Assembly: GCA_020621965.1 (NCBI GenBank)
Contig: JAHRYV010000002.1
Location: 1-64,000 of the forward strand
From: Curvibacter sp.
GTDB taxonomy: Bacteria > Pseudomonadota > Gammaproteobacteria > Burkholderiales > Burkholderiaceae_C
Reading direction: 5' to 3'
Length of the DNA stretch: 64,000 bases
Part shown: positions 8,820 through 18,300 of the stretch, one piece after another
Numbering within the stretch: the first letter of the stretch is position 1
Layout of the letters: each line of letters begins with the position of its first letter
Translations under genes and position numbers: made by a program
The notes under the pieces: generated by a model
Databases searched by the model: none
The model's input: only the letters and a program-made list of their open reading frames with translations
Told to the model about the DNA's origin: nothing

Positions 8820-10241
8820 TCAGGTACGCAACACGCGCCCGGGGTTCATCAGGTTCAGCGGATCCAGCGCCTGCTTGATGCTGCGCATCAGGCCCAGCGC
8901 CACCGGCGACTTGTGGTGCTCCAGTTTCTCGGCCTTCAGGCTGCCGATGCCGTGCTCGGCCGAGATGGAGCCGTTGTAACGATCCACCACCTCGTAGACC
9001 AGTTCGTTCATGGGGGCCTCCTCCTCGTTGAGGAAGCGCGCCTGATCCGCACCTTCGGGCGCCTGCACGTTGTAGTGCAGGTTGCCGTCGCCCAGGTGGC
9101 CGTAGGTCACCAGGCGCGCGCCCGGGAACTTCTGCAGCAGCAAGGTGTTGGTCTCGCGCACGAACTCGGGGATGCGCGAGACATTGATGGAGATGTCGTG
9201 CTTGATGTTCAGGCCTTCCTGGGCCTGGGCCAGCGGGATGCTCTCGCGGATGTGCCACAGGGCCTGGGCCTGGGCCACGCTTTCGGCCACCACGGCATCG
9301 CTCACGCAGCCGGCTTCCATGGCGGCTTCGAGCAGGCGTTCGAACTGCTCGCGCGCATGGGCCTCGGACTCGTTGTCGGAGTTCTCCAGCACCACGCACC
9401 AGGGCGACTCCTGCCAGAAGGGCACACGCTGCTGCGGGAAGTGCTTCACCACCAGACTCAGCGCGAACTGGCCCATGACCTCGAAGCCGGTGAGCCCCGC
9501 GCTCAGGTGCTGGTGCGCCAGACCCAGCAGCTTGACCGCATCGTCCAGCGAGGGCACGGCGGCGTAGGCCGTCAGCTGCGCCTTGGGCAGGGGATAGAGC
9601 TTCATGGTCGCGCCGGTGATCACGCCCAGCGTGCCCTCCGAGCCGATGAAGAGGTGGCGCAGGTCGTAACCCGTGTTGTCCTTGCGCAGGCCGGTCAGGC
9701 CGTTCCAGACCTCGCCCTGCGCGGTGACCACCTCCAGGCCCAGGCAGAGCTCGCGCGTATTGCCGTAGCGCACCACCTGCGTGCCGCCGGCGTTCGTCCC
9801 GAGATTGCCGCCGATGGTGCAGCTGCCCTCGGACGCCAGGCTGAGCGGGAACAGGAAACCCGCCTGCTCGCACTGCTCCTGCAGGCTTTGCAGCACGCAG
9901 CCGGCGTCCACCGTGATGGTCAGGTTGCCGGCGTCGAGGCTGCGCACCTTGTTCATGCGCGTGAGGCTGAGCACCACCCAGCGGCCGCTGGCGTCGGGCG
10001 TGGAGCCCACCACCATGCCGGTGTTGCCGCCCTGCGGCACCATGGGCACACGCGCGGCGGCGCAGGCGCGGACCACGGCGGCCACTTCGGCGGTGGACGC
10101 GGGGCGCACCACGGCCAGGGCCTGGCCGCGCTCGCGGCGGCGCCAGTCCAGTTCCCAGGCCGTCAGGTCACCTTCGGTGAGGACGTTGGGGGCGCCGACG
10201 ATCTGGCGCAGCTGTTGCAGCAATTCGGTGTGGGTACTCAT
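8820..10241 (-). CDS. FAD-binding 2-hydroxyacid oxidase/dehydrogenase (GlcD type)
   Basis: The protein has 473 residues. The N-terminal FAD-binding type 4 domain has VVRPASTAEVAAVVRACA, the pyrophosphate loop PQGGNTGMVVGS and GSCTIGGNLGTNAGG. The C-terminal FAD-linked oxidase domain has TYGHLGDGNLHYNV and ends at HGIGSLKAEKL. This is the D-2-hydroxyglutarate/glycolate/D-lactate dehydrogenase superfamily, and the substrate is not determined by sequence alone. The start at 10241 overlaps the stop of the DUF2069 gene (ATGA), so the two are translationally coupled. Confidence 0.88.
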   Translation of the reverse strand: MSTHTELLQQLRQIVGAPNVLTEGDLTAWELDWRRRERGQALAVVRPASTAEVAAVVRACAAARVPMVPQGGNTGMVVGSTPDASGRWVVLSLTRMNKVRSLDAGNLTITVDAGCVLQSLQEQCEQAGFLFPLSLASEGSCTIGGNLGTNAGGTQVVRYGNTRELCLGLEVVTAQGEVWNGLTGLRKDNTGYDLRHLFIGSEGTLGVITGATMKLYPLPKAQLTAYAAVPSLDDAVKLLGLAHQHLSAGLTGFEVMGQFALSLVVKHFPQQRVPFWQESPWCVVLENSDNESEAHAREQFERLLEAAMEAGCVSDAVVAESVAQAQALWHIRESIPLAQAQEGLNIKHDISINVSRIPEFVRETNTLLLQKFPGARLVTYGHLGDGNLHYNVQAPEGADQARFLNEEEAPMNELVYEVVDRYNGSISAEHGIGSLKAEKLEHHKSPVALGLMRSIKQALDPLNLMNPGRVLRT

Positions 10242-10645
10242 GGGGTTGCGGTTCCAGGGGTGAGGTGGGCGGCTCGTGCGGCCTTCTGGCGCAGGCGCAC
10301 ATGCAGTACGCAGGCGGCAAACAGGGCCAGGGACAACAGCACTTCCAGCGCCGCCAGCCAGGCCCCGGGGGCGGGTTCGCTGGTCGCGCGCACCGCGCCT
10401 TCGGTGAAATAGAGCCAGACCAGCAGGCTGAGCCAGCGGTAGGTGTACATGCGGTTCTTCAGCAGCCCGGCCAGGGGCAGGCACAGCGGCAGCACCTTGA
10501 GGGCCAGCCAGGAGCCGCCCGGGCGCAGGGGGCTGAGCCACAGCTCCCAGGCCAGGCCCAGGAAAATCAGGCCCAGCAGGCTGCCGACGGCCAGGGTGCG
10601 GCTGAGGCGGACAGAGGCGGGAGCGGGCGTGTCGGGGGCGTGCAT
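10238..10645 (-). CDS. DUF2069 membrane protein
   Basis: The protein has 135 residues with four predicted membrane helices. The central LPLAGLLKNRMYTYRWLSLLVWLYFTEG is the hallmark of DUF2069. The function of the family is unknown. It is the first gene of a two-gene unit with the GlcD-type oxidase. It is divergent from yihY with a 20-bp gap, so promoters must overlap the coding starts. Confidence 0.88.
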   Translation of the reverse strand: MHAPDTPAPASVRLSRTLAVGSLLGLIFLGLAWELWLSPLRPGGSWLALKVLPLCLPLAGLLKNRMYTYRWLSLLVWLYFTEGAVRATSEPAPGAWLAALEVLLSLALFAACVLHVRLRQKAARAAHLTPGTATP

Positions 10646-10665
10646 GGAGGTGGCATCATAGCGGG

Positions 10666-11892
10666 ATGAGCTTGTCCCTTCGTCTGCAAGAGTTGCTGGC
10701 CAACCTGTCGCGTTTCCCCTGGAAAACCACGGCCCTGACCCTGAGCGAGCGTTTCCGCGAGGACCGCCTCGGGTTGACGGCCAGCAGCCTGACCTTCACC
10801 ACCACCATTGCCCTGGTGCCGCTGGTGACGGTGGCCCTGGCCCTGTTCACCGCCTTTCCCATTTTCGCCAAGTTCCAGGACGTGTTGCAGAAGTGGCTGG
10901 TGGAGAGCCTGGTGCCCGACAACATCGCGCGCCAGGTGCTGGGCTACCTGACCCAGTTCGCCAGCAAGGCCAGCCGCCTGGGCTGGGTCGGCCTGACGGT
11001 GCTGTTCTTTACCGCGCTCAGCCTGGTGTTCACCATCGACCGCACGCTCAATGGCATCTGGCGTGTGCGCCGGCCGCGGCCGCTGGGCCAGCGCGTGCTG
11101 GTCTACTGGGCCGCCATCACGCTGGGGCCGCTGCTGCTGGCGGGCAGCCTGACCATCACCTCCTACATCGTCGGCGCCTCGCGCGGCTTCGTGGGCGGCA
11201 TGTCGGACAGTGTGCGCCTGCTGCTCGACGCCCTCGAGTTCTTCATGATCGCCGCCGGCCTGGCCTGCACCTACCACTATGTGCCCAACACCGCCGTCAA
11301 GTGGCGCCATGCCTGGGTCGGCGCCATCTTCGCCACGGCCGCGATCGAACTGGCCAAGAAGCTGCTGACCATCTACCTGAAGATGGTGCCGACCTACTCG
11401 GCCGTCTACGGCGCCTTTGCCACCGCGCCCATCCTGCTGATCTGGATCTACGTCGCCTGGGTCATCGTGTTGTTGGGGGCGGTGATCGCGGCCTATCTGC
11501 CCAGCCTGATGGCGGGGGTGGCGCGCCGGGCCCACGGGCCGGGCTGGCGCTTCCAGCTGACGCTGGAGCTGCTGCAGGAGCTGGAGCAGGCGCGCCGCGG
11601 ACCGCAGCGCGGCCTGACGCTGGCGCAGGCGGCCGAGCGCCTGCGCGTCGATCCGCTGCAGCTGGAGCCGGCCGTCGAGATTCTGGCGACGCTGGACTGG
11701 GTGGGGCGGCTCAGCGAGGACCGGCCCGACGAATTGCCGCGCCTGGTGCTGCTGGTCGATCCGGCGCAGACCCGGGTCGAGCCGCTGCTGCAGGCATTGC
11801 TGCTGGCGCGCGAGCCGGCCACCGAGTCCTTGTGGCGGCAGGGCCGCTTCGAGAACCTCCTGCTGGCCGATCTGCTGGCCAAGGGCCCGTGA
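10666..11892 (+). CDS. yihY: YihY family inner-membrane protein
   Basis: The protein has 408 residues. The YihY/BrkB domain (residues 20-285) has about six membrane helices and the motifs LTASSLTFTTTIALVPLV, VFTIDRTLNGIW and YSAVYGAFATAPILLIWIYVAW. A cytosolic C-terminal extension of about 115 residues looks like a winged-helix segment (LTLAQAAERLRVDPLQLEPAVEILATLDWVG). The family was once called RNase BN in error. Its role is unknown. It is a single gene, divergent from DUF2069. Confidence 0.9.
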   Translation: MSLSLRLQELLANLSRFPWKTTALTLSERFREDRLGLTASSLTFTTTIALVPLVTVALALFTAFPIFAKFQDVLQKWLVESLVPDNIARQVLGYLTQFASKASRLGWVGLTVLFFTALSLVFTIDRTLNGIWRVRRPRPLGQRVLVYWAAITLGPLLLAGSLTITSYIVGASRGFVGGMSDSVRLLLDALEFFMIAAGLACTYHYVPNTAVKWRHAWVGAIFATAAIELAKKLLTIYLKMVPTYSAVYGAFATAPILLIWIYVAWVIVLLGAVIAAYLPSLMAGVARRAHGPGWRFQLTLELLQELEQARRGPQRGLTLAQAAERLRVDPLQLEPAVEILATLDWVGRLSEDRPDELPRLVLLVDPAQTRVEPLLQALLLAREPATESLWRQGRFENLLLADLLAKGP

Positions 11893-12062
11893 TCCGCTGG
11901 GCCGGCGGGCGGCTTGGTGCGGGATGCCGTCGCCCGTGAAAATGTCATGTGGCCAGCCTGGGGCCTGCCGGGCTCGCCCAGGCAGTAGAGGCAGAGGTCG
12001 GCAGGGCCACGCCGGGTATAGTGCGCGCACAAGAATCAGAACGACACAGGAGCTCTTTCGCC

Positions 12063-12596
12063 ATGTCCGGTGCCGCTGTCCGCAATCTGCGCCTGCTCAC
12101 CCACTACACCGCCTGGGCCAATGCGCGTCTGTTCGAGGCGCTGGCCGCCCTGCCGGCGGGTGTCGCCAGCCAGCGGCGCGCCACAGGCCAAGGTTCCATG
12201 TTGGGCACACTCAGCCATGCCTGGGTGGTGGACCAGATCTGGCAGGCGCACCTGGAGGGTCGGCCGCACGGCTACACCACGCGCAACACGGCCAGCGAGC
12301 CGGCGTTGCCGGACCTGCAGGCAGGCCAGGCCGCACTGGACGCGTGGTACGTCGCCTATGCGGCCGGACTGGATGCGGCGAATCATGACGAGGTGGTGGA
12401 CTTCCGTTTCGTCGACGGCGGGGAGGGCGCCATGCGGCGCGGTGACATCCTGCTGCACGTGGTGAACCACAAAACCTACCACCGGGGTTATGTGGCCGAC
12501 ATGCTGTACCAGGCCGGCAGACGCCCGCCCGTGATGGACCTGCCGGTTTTCCTGCGTGATGTGCCGCAGATTCAGGATTTCGATACCAGGGAGTAA
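12063..12596 (+). CDS. DinB-family protein
   Basis: The protein has 177 residues and a four-helix-bundle pattern. The metal-binding histidines expected of the DinB/YfiT fold are visible in TLSHAWVVDQIW (first) and HVVNHKTYHRGYVADML (pair). Family members include thiol-dependent transferases and DNA-damage-induced proteins. The substrate is unknown. The start follows AGGAGCTC. It is followed after five bases by a membrane protein gene in the same direction. Confidence 0.85.
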   Translation: MSGAAVRNLRLLTHYTAWANARLFEALAALPAGVASQRRATGQGSMLGTLSHAWVVDQIWQAHLEGRPHGYTTRNTASEPALPDLQAGQAALDAWYVAYAAGLDAANHDEVVDFRFVDGGEGAMRRGDILLHVVNHKTYHRGYVADMLYQAGRRPPVMDLPVFLRDVPQIQDFDTRE

Positions 12597-12601
12597 ACCG
12601 G

Positions 12602-13276
12602 ATGTTCATCGGCCACTTCGCCCTCGGCTTCGCCGCCAAGACCGCCACGCCCCGGGTGTCGCTGGGCACGCTGTTTCTCGCCGCCCAGTTCATCGACCTG
12701 CTGTGGCCCACCTTCCTGCTGCTGGGGCTGGAGCGCGTGCGCATCGAGCCGGGGGCCACGGCGGTGACGCCGCTGGTGTTCGAGCACTACCCCTGGTCGC
12801 ACAGCCTGCTGGCCGTGATCGGCTGGGCCGTGCTGCTGGCCGGCCTGCATTTCCTGTGGGTGCGCGAGCGGCGCAGCGCCCTGCTGCTGGCGGCGCTGGT
12901 GGTGAGCCACTGGCTGCTGGACCTGCTGGTGCACCGGCCCGACCTGCCGCTGCTGCCCTGGGGCGACACGGTGGCCGGGCTGCGGCTGTGGGCGTCCCTG
13001 CCTCTGACGCTGATGCTGGAGGTGCCGCTGTTCGCGCTGGGCGTCTGGCTTTATGCCCGCAGCACCCGGGCCAGGGATGCGGCGGGGCGCTGGGGCCTGG
13101 TGGGCCTGGTGCTGTTCCTCTTCGTGATCTACGCCGGCAATGTGCTGGGCAGCCCGCCGCCCAGCGTGGCGGCCATCGCCTGGATCGGGCAGCTGCAGTG
13201 GCTGCTGGTGCTGTGGGGCTACTGGGTGGACCGGCACCGCCAGTGCCTGCTGCCGGCCGCCGCGCTGCCAGCCTGA
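12602..13276 (+). CDS. Membrane-bound hydrolase-like protein (DUF457/YdjM type)
   Basis: The protein has 224 residues with about six to seven hydrophobic helices. His-rich conserved spots lie near membrane edges: GHFALGF at the N-terminus, HYPWSHSL and VSHWLLD. This spacing resembles YdjM/DUF457 membrane-bound predicted metal-dependent hydrolases. The assignment rests on pattern and is not firm. It lies five bases after the DinB gene and 65 bases before the cyclase operon. Confidence 0.65.
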   Translation: MFIGHFALGFAAKTATPRVSLGTLFLAAQFIDLLWPTFLLLGLERVRIEPGATAVTPLVFEHYPWSHSLLAVIGWAVLLAGLHFLWVRERRSALLLAALVVSHWLLDLLVHRPDLPLLPWGDTVAGLRLWASLPLTLMLEVPLFALGVWLYARSTRARDAAGRWGLVGLVLFLFVIYAGNVLGSPPPSVAAIAWIGQLQWLLVLWGYWVDRHRQCLLPAAALPA

Positions 13277-13341
13277 AGGTGGTGGAGCCGGCAGCGAACC
13301 GCGTGCAGGAATCAACAACAGGTATTCACGGAGGAGACGGT

Positions 13342-15372
13342 ATGGATCTGAGTCAAGCGCTGCAGGGACGCGGTTCGCGCGCGGTGTCGGTACTGCTGGC
13401 GCTGGTGTCGGTGCTGCTGGTCACGCTGCTGTACTACCAGCAGAATCCCTTCCTGGAAGGCTTCGAGGCGCGTACCTACGACCTGCGCTTCAAGAGCCTG
13501 CGCGGCCCGATCACGCCGCATCCCGATATCGCGGTCATCGCCATCGACGACAAGAGCATCGCCGAACTCGGTCGCTTTCCCTGGAGCCGCCGGCAGTACG
13601 TGCGCCTGCTGGAGCGGCTGGAGGCCGGCAAGCCCAAGGCGCTGCTGTTCGACGTCTTTTTCCCCGAGAGCGAGAACCCGGAGACCGACCAGGCCCTGGC
13701 CGAGGCCATCCGCCGCGCCGGCAATGTGGTGCTGGCCACCACCTTCGAGTTCGATCGCCAGTTCCGGGTGCGCGGCACCACCGGCAGCCTGCCGCTGCTG
13801 GAACAGGCGGCAGCGGGTGTTGGCCACATCAACCTGATCCCCGAGGACGACGGTGTCAACCGGCGCAACCTGTTGCAGATCCACAGCGGGGAGGCGGCCT
13901 TGCCCTCCCTGGGCCTGATGGCGGCCATGCTGACCCTGGGTGAACGCCAGTTCAGCGCCGAATCCTTCCAGGTGCTACTGGGCGCGCGCAGCATCCCCGT
14001 CGGGCGCGACGGCGCGATGTGGATCAACTACACCGGCGCGCCCGGCAACTACCCGCGGTATTCCTTTGCGGACGTCGTCAACGGCCGGGTCGACCCGGCG
14101 GCGCTGCGCGGCAAGACCGTGTTCCTGGGCGCCACGGCCCTGGGCGTCTACGACATGCGGGTCACGCCCTTCCATGCCAATGTGCCGGGGGTGGAGGTGC
14201 ACGCCACCGTGGCCGACGACATCCTGAGTGGGCGTTACATCCACCGCACTGGTCTGCAGGCACTGGTCGATCTGGCCATGATCCTGGCGATCGGCCTGCT
14301 GAGCTTCTTCCTGACGGCGCGCCTGCGCCTGCAGGCCGCCATCCCCGCCGTGCTGGGGCTGGCCGCGGCTTACGTGGGGCTGAGCTACTGGCTGTTCCTG
14401 CAGGGCCAGTGGGTCAGCATGGTCTACCCGCCGCTGGTGGCGCTGGTGGCGCTGCTGGTGGGCGGCGGCTTTCGCTACATGGTGCTGGAGCGCAACGCGC
14501 GCGAGATGCGCGCCATGTTCTCCAGCTATCTGTCCAACAAGCTGGTCAGCCAGCTGGAGCAGGACCCGGGTGCGGCGCGCATCGGCGGCGACAACCGCGA
14601 GGTGACGGTGATGTTCACGGACATCAAGGGTTTCACCGCCTTCAGCGAACGCCACAAGCCGCAGGTGGTGGTGGCGCGGCTCAACGAATACCTGGGTGCC
14701 ATGGTGCAGCTGATCTACCAGCACGACGGCACGGTCGACAAGTTCATGGGCGACGGCCTGCTGGCCTACTGGGGGGCGCCGCTGAGCCAGCCCGACCATG
14801 CCAAGCGGGCCGTGGCCTGCGCCGTGGCCATGAAGCAGACCATAGCCGAGCTCACGGCCAAATGGCAGCAGCGGGGCGTCGAGCCTTTTGTCATCCGCGG
14901 CGGCATCCAGAGCGGCGACGTGGTGGCCGGCAACATCGGCTCGCGCGGGCAGAAGATGGAATACACCGTGATTGGCGACACCGTCAACCAGGCCTCGCGC
15001 CTGGAGGGCATGGCCAAGTACTACGGCGTGGACTTCGTGGTCGGCGACAGCACCTACCTCAAGACCTGCGACAGCTTCCGCTTCCGTCGCCTGGACCGCG
15101 TGCGTGTCGTCGGCAAGGACATCCCGGTGGCCATCCACGAGTTGCGCGGCCCGGTGCAGCCGGGCGAGGACCGGCTCGACACCCTGTTCACCGCTGCCCT
15201 GGCCCAGTTCCGCCAGCAGCAATGGGACAAGGCCGAGCAGGCTTTTGCCGCCATTCTGGCCGAATTCCCTGACGACATGCCGAGCCGGCTATATTTGGAG
15301 CGCTGCGCCCAGTTCAAGGTGAACCCGGCTGGCGCCGACTGGGATGGCGTGTTCAACCGCCTGGAAAAATAA
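13342..15372 (+). CDS. CHASE2-domain class III adenylate/guanylate cyclase
   Basis: The protein has 676 residues, with a start preceded by GAGGAGACGG. An N-terminal membrane anchor (20-40) is followed by an extracytoplasmic CHASE2 sensor (about 40-300; FEARTYDLRFKSLRG, IAVIAIDDKSI, VFLGATALGVYD). Three more membrane helices span about 310-385. A class III cyclase domain (about 415-590) has metal-binding Asp427 (MFTDIKGFTAF) and Asp471 (KFMGDGLLAYWGAP), plus the transition-state pair in GDTVNQASRLEG. A helical tail (about 610-676) looks TPR-like. It probably converts an envelope signal to cAMP or cGMP. The two downstream genes follow closely and encode exported proteins, so they may be its sensor or output partners. 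Confidence 0.92.
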   Translation: MDLSQALQGRGSRAVSVLLALVSVLLVTLLYYQQNPFLEGFEARTYDLRFKSLRGPITPHPDIAVIAIDDKSIAELGRFPWSRRQYVRLLERLEAGKPKALLFDVFFPESENPETDQALAEAIRRAGNVVLATTFEFDRQFRVRGTTGSLPLLEQAAAGVGHINLIPEDDGVNRRNLLQIHSGEAALPSLGLMAAMLTLGERQFSAESFQVLLGARSIPVGRDGAMWINYTGAPGNYPRYSFADVVNGRVDPAALRGKTVFLGATALGVYDMRVTPFHANVPGVEVHATVADDILSGRYIHRTGLQALVDLAMILAIGLLSFFLTARLRLQAAIPAVLGLAAAYVGLSYWLFLQGQWVSMVYPPLVALVALLVGGGFRYMVLERNAREMRAMFSSYLSNKLVSQLEQDPGAARIGGDNREVTVMFTDIKGFTAFSERHKPQVVVARLNEYLGAMVQLIYQHDGTVDKFMGDGLLAYWGAPLSQPDHAKRAVACAVAMKQTIAELTAKWQQRGVEPFVIRGGIQSGDVVAGNIGSRGQKMEYTVIGDTVNQASRLEGMAKYYGVDFVVGDSTYLKTCDSFRFRRLDRVRVVGKDIPVAIHELRGPVQPGEDRLDTLFTAALAQFRQQQWDKAEQAFAAILAEFPDDMPSRLYLERCAQFKVNPAGADWDGVFNRLEK

Positions 15373-15399
15373 AACAGCATGTACGCGAGGATCACCCAC

Positions 15400-18300
15400 A
15401 TGCGTCTGATCACCGTCGCCGCCCTGGGCCTGCTGCTGCAGGTTCAGGCCCAGGCACAAACTGCCACTCCCGCTGCCGCGCCGGCCGCCGCCCCGGCGCC
15501 GGCACGGGTCGAGTACCTGCGCTTCTTCCAGGCCGCGGAGGCGCGCAAGCTGCTGGGCATGGCCGGCGGTCGCCTGTACGTGGCGCGCAAGAACGGCCAG
15601 ATCGATGTGATCGACCCGGCCAGCACGGGCGGCCAGCCGCCCAGCCTGCAGGCCAAGGATGCCCAGGGCCGGGCCCTGTGTGGCCAGCCCGAAGCGGTGG
15701 CCGGGTCGGAAGACACGGTCTACCTGCTCGACGCCGACGAGAGCCGCGTGCTCATGTTCGACCGCGCGGGCAAGTACAAGGGCCGTTTTGCCGGTTCCGG
15801 CTCGGAGGGCGGCCTGTCGTCGCCGCAGGGGCTGGCCTGGGCGGGCGGCATCGTCTACGTGGCCGACACGGGCAACCGCCGCATCCAGATGTATGGCGAC
15901 AACGGCGTCTTCCTGGGCACGCTGCCCATCACCAGCGCCCCGGCCAACCAGGGACTGGACGACAAGAGCGTGCCCTACAAGCTGGAAAAACCGGTGGCGG
16001 TGGCCGTCGATGCGCTGGGCCAGGTCTACGTGCTCGACGCCGCGGGCAGCCTGTTCAGCGACCGTTCGCAGGTCAAGGTCTATGCGCAGGACGGCAGCCA
16101 CCTGCGGCTGCTGCCGCGCAATGGCAAGCCGGTGGCCGTGCAGACGGCGCATGACGGTGTCTACGTGGCCGATGCCGAGGGTTACGCCGTGCAGAGATAC
16201 GACGCCAGCGGGCGCATGGTCGGCTATTTCGGCTCGCGCGGCGACGGCCGGGCCCAGTTCCAGAGCCTGACGGGTCTGGCGGTCGAGGCCGGCAACGTCT
16301 ACGTGGGCGACCGCGAGCGCAATCTGGTGCACCACTTCCGCGCCGGCGCCGCGCCGCTGGCGGCGCTCACGCCCAAGCAGTCCGCCGAGCCCTATGTGCG
16401 CTGGCAGCAGAGCCTCAACGTCGCGGCCGGTCGCATGGCCTGGGACGGCAAGGACACCCTGGTCGCCGTGGCGCGTGACAAGCCGGCGCTGCTGCGCATC
16501 AAGGACGGCGTGGCCCAGGAGATGCCGCTCAAGGACCTGCGCCCCACCGCCCTGGCCTTCGACAAGACGGGGGCACTGTGGGCGCTGGAGCGCGGCAAAG
16601 GGCGCCTGCACAAGCTCGATGCCGCCGGCAACGTGCTGCTGACCGTGGGCAGCAGCGGCAGCCGCAACGGCCAGCTCGACGAGCCCGGCGACTTCGTCAT
16701 CGCCAGCGACGGCAGCCTGTACGTGGCCGACAGCGGCAACGGCCGCCTGCAGGGTTTCAGTCCGGACGGCGTCTTCTTCAAGCTCATCGACAAGGGCGTG
16801 AGCGAGAAGCTGCGCCGCCCCGTGGCGCTGGCCATGGACGCACGGGACCGGCTGTACGTGCTCGACAGCGGCCGCAATGCGGTGATCGTCTACTCGCCCG
16901 AGGGCGAGGCCCTGCGCGAATTCGGCAATGACCCCGCGCGCGAGGCCGAGCGTCTCAACCGCCCCGTGGCCCTGATGGCCACGGCGGAAGAGCTCTTCGT
17001 GCTCGACAACGACCGCGTGCGCGTCTACAGCTTCGAAGGCCGGCTGCTGCGCAGCTTCTCGTCCCCCGGCAAGGAAGACGGGCAACTGTCCGAGGCACAG
17101 GCCCTGGCCGTGCGCGACGCCAGCACCTTTTTCATTGCCGAAGGCGGCGGCCGCGTACAGCAGTTCGCGACCCAGTACCGACCGCCGGCGCCGCAGCAGC
17201 TGGTGGGGCAGCCGGCCGTGCACGCGGTGGAGCTGCGCTGGGCCGCGTCGGCGCTGCCGTATGTGAACCAGTACCACGTGTACCGCGCCGCCAGCGAGGC
17301 CGGGCCTTACCAGCGCATCGGCAGCAGCAAGACCGCGCAGTACGTGGACGCCCGGCTCAAGCCCGAGGAGAAATACTGGTACCGGGTCTCGGCCGGCACC
17401 GATCAGGGCCAGGAAGGCCTGGCCGGCGCGGTCGTGGCCGCTGCGGCGCTCAAGTACACGCCGCCGCCGCTGGAGGAGGTGAAGGCCGAGACCACCACCG
17501 CGCGCGTGCGCCTGAGCTGGAAGGCGCTGGATGCGCAGCTGGTCGCCGCCTATCTGGTCTACCAGAAGGAGGGCGACAAGTTCAACAAGCTGGCCGAGAC
17601 CAGCAAGCCCGAGTTCCAGCGCGACAACCTCAACCCCGGCACGCAATACACCTACTACCTGGCCACGCGCAGCGTGGACGGGGTGGAGTCCGAGAAACAG
17701 GCCGTGCAGGCCAGCACCCAGGCCGATAACCGCGCGCCGCTGGAGATCGACGCCACCCATCTGCACAACGTCTTCTCCAACAGCTACAAGCTCTACGAGC
17801 GCGACGGCGTGGGCACCATCAAGCTGACCAACAACACGCGTTCGCCCATGAACGACATCAAGGTCAGCTTCGTGCTGAACAACTTCATGGACTTCCCGAC
17901 CGAGACGCGCATCGAGGCGCTGGCGCCGGGCGCCAGCCGCGAGGTCACGCTCAAGGCGGTGTTCAACAACAACATCCTGACGCTGACCGAGGACACGCCG
18001 GTGCAGGCCAAGCTGGAGGCCAGCTACTTCGAGAACGGCCAGGCCAAGGTCTACAGCCAGATCAAGACCATCAACATCTACGACAAGCACCGCATGGGCT
18101 GGGACGAACGCAACCGTTATGCAGCCTTCGTCACGCCCAAGGACCCGCTGGTCATCAACTTCGCGCGCTCGGTGGCGGCCGAGTTCGGGGCACAGAAGGA
18201 GCCCACCCAGCTGGCCGCCGCGCTCTTCAACACCCTGGGCGCCCTGGGCGTGACCTATGTGCAGGATCCGATCAATCCCTACCAGGTCACCTCCAACAAG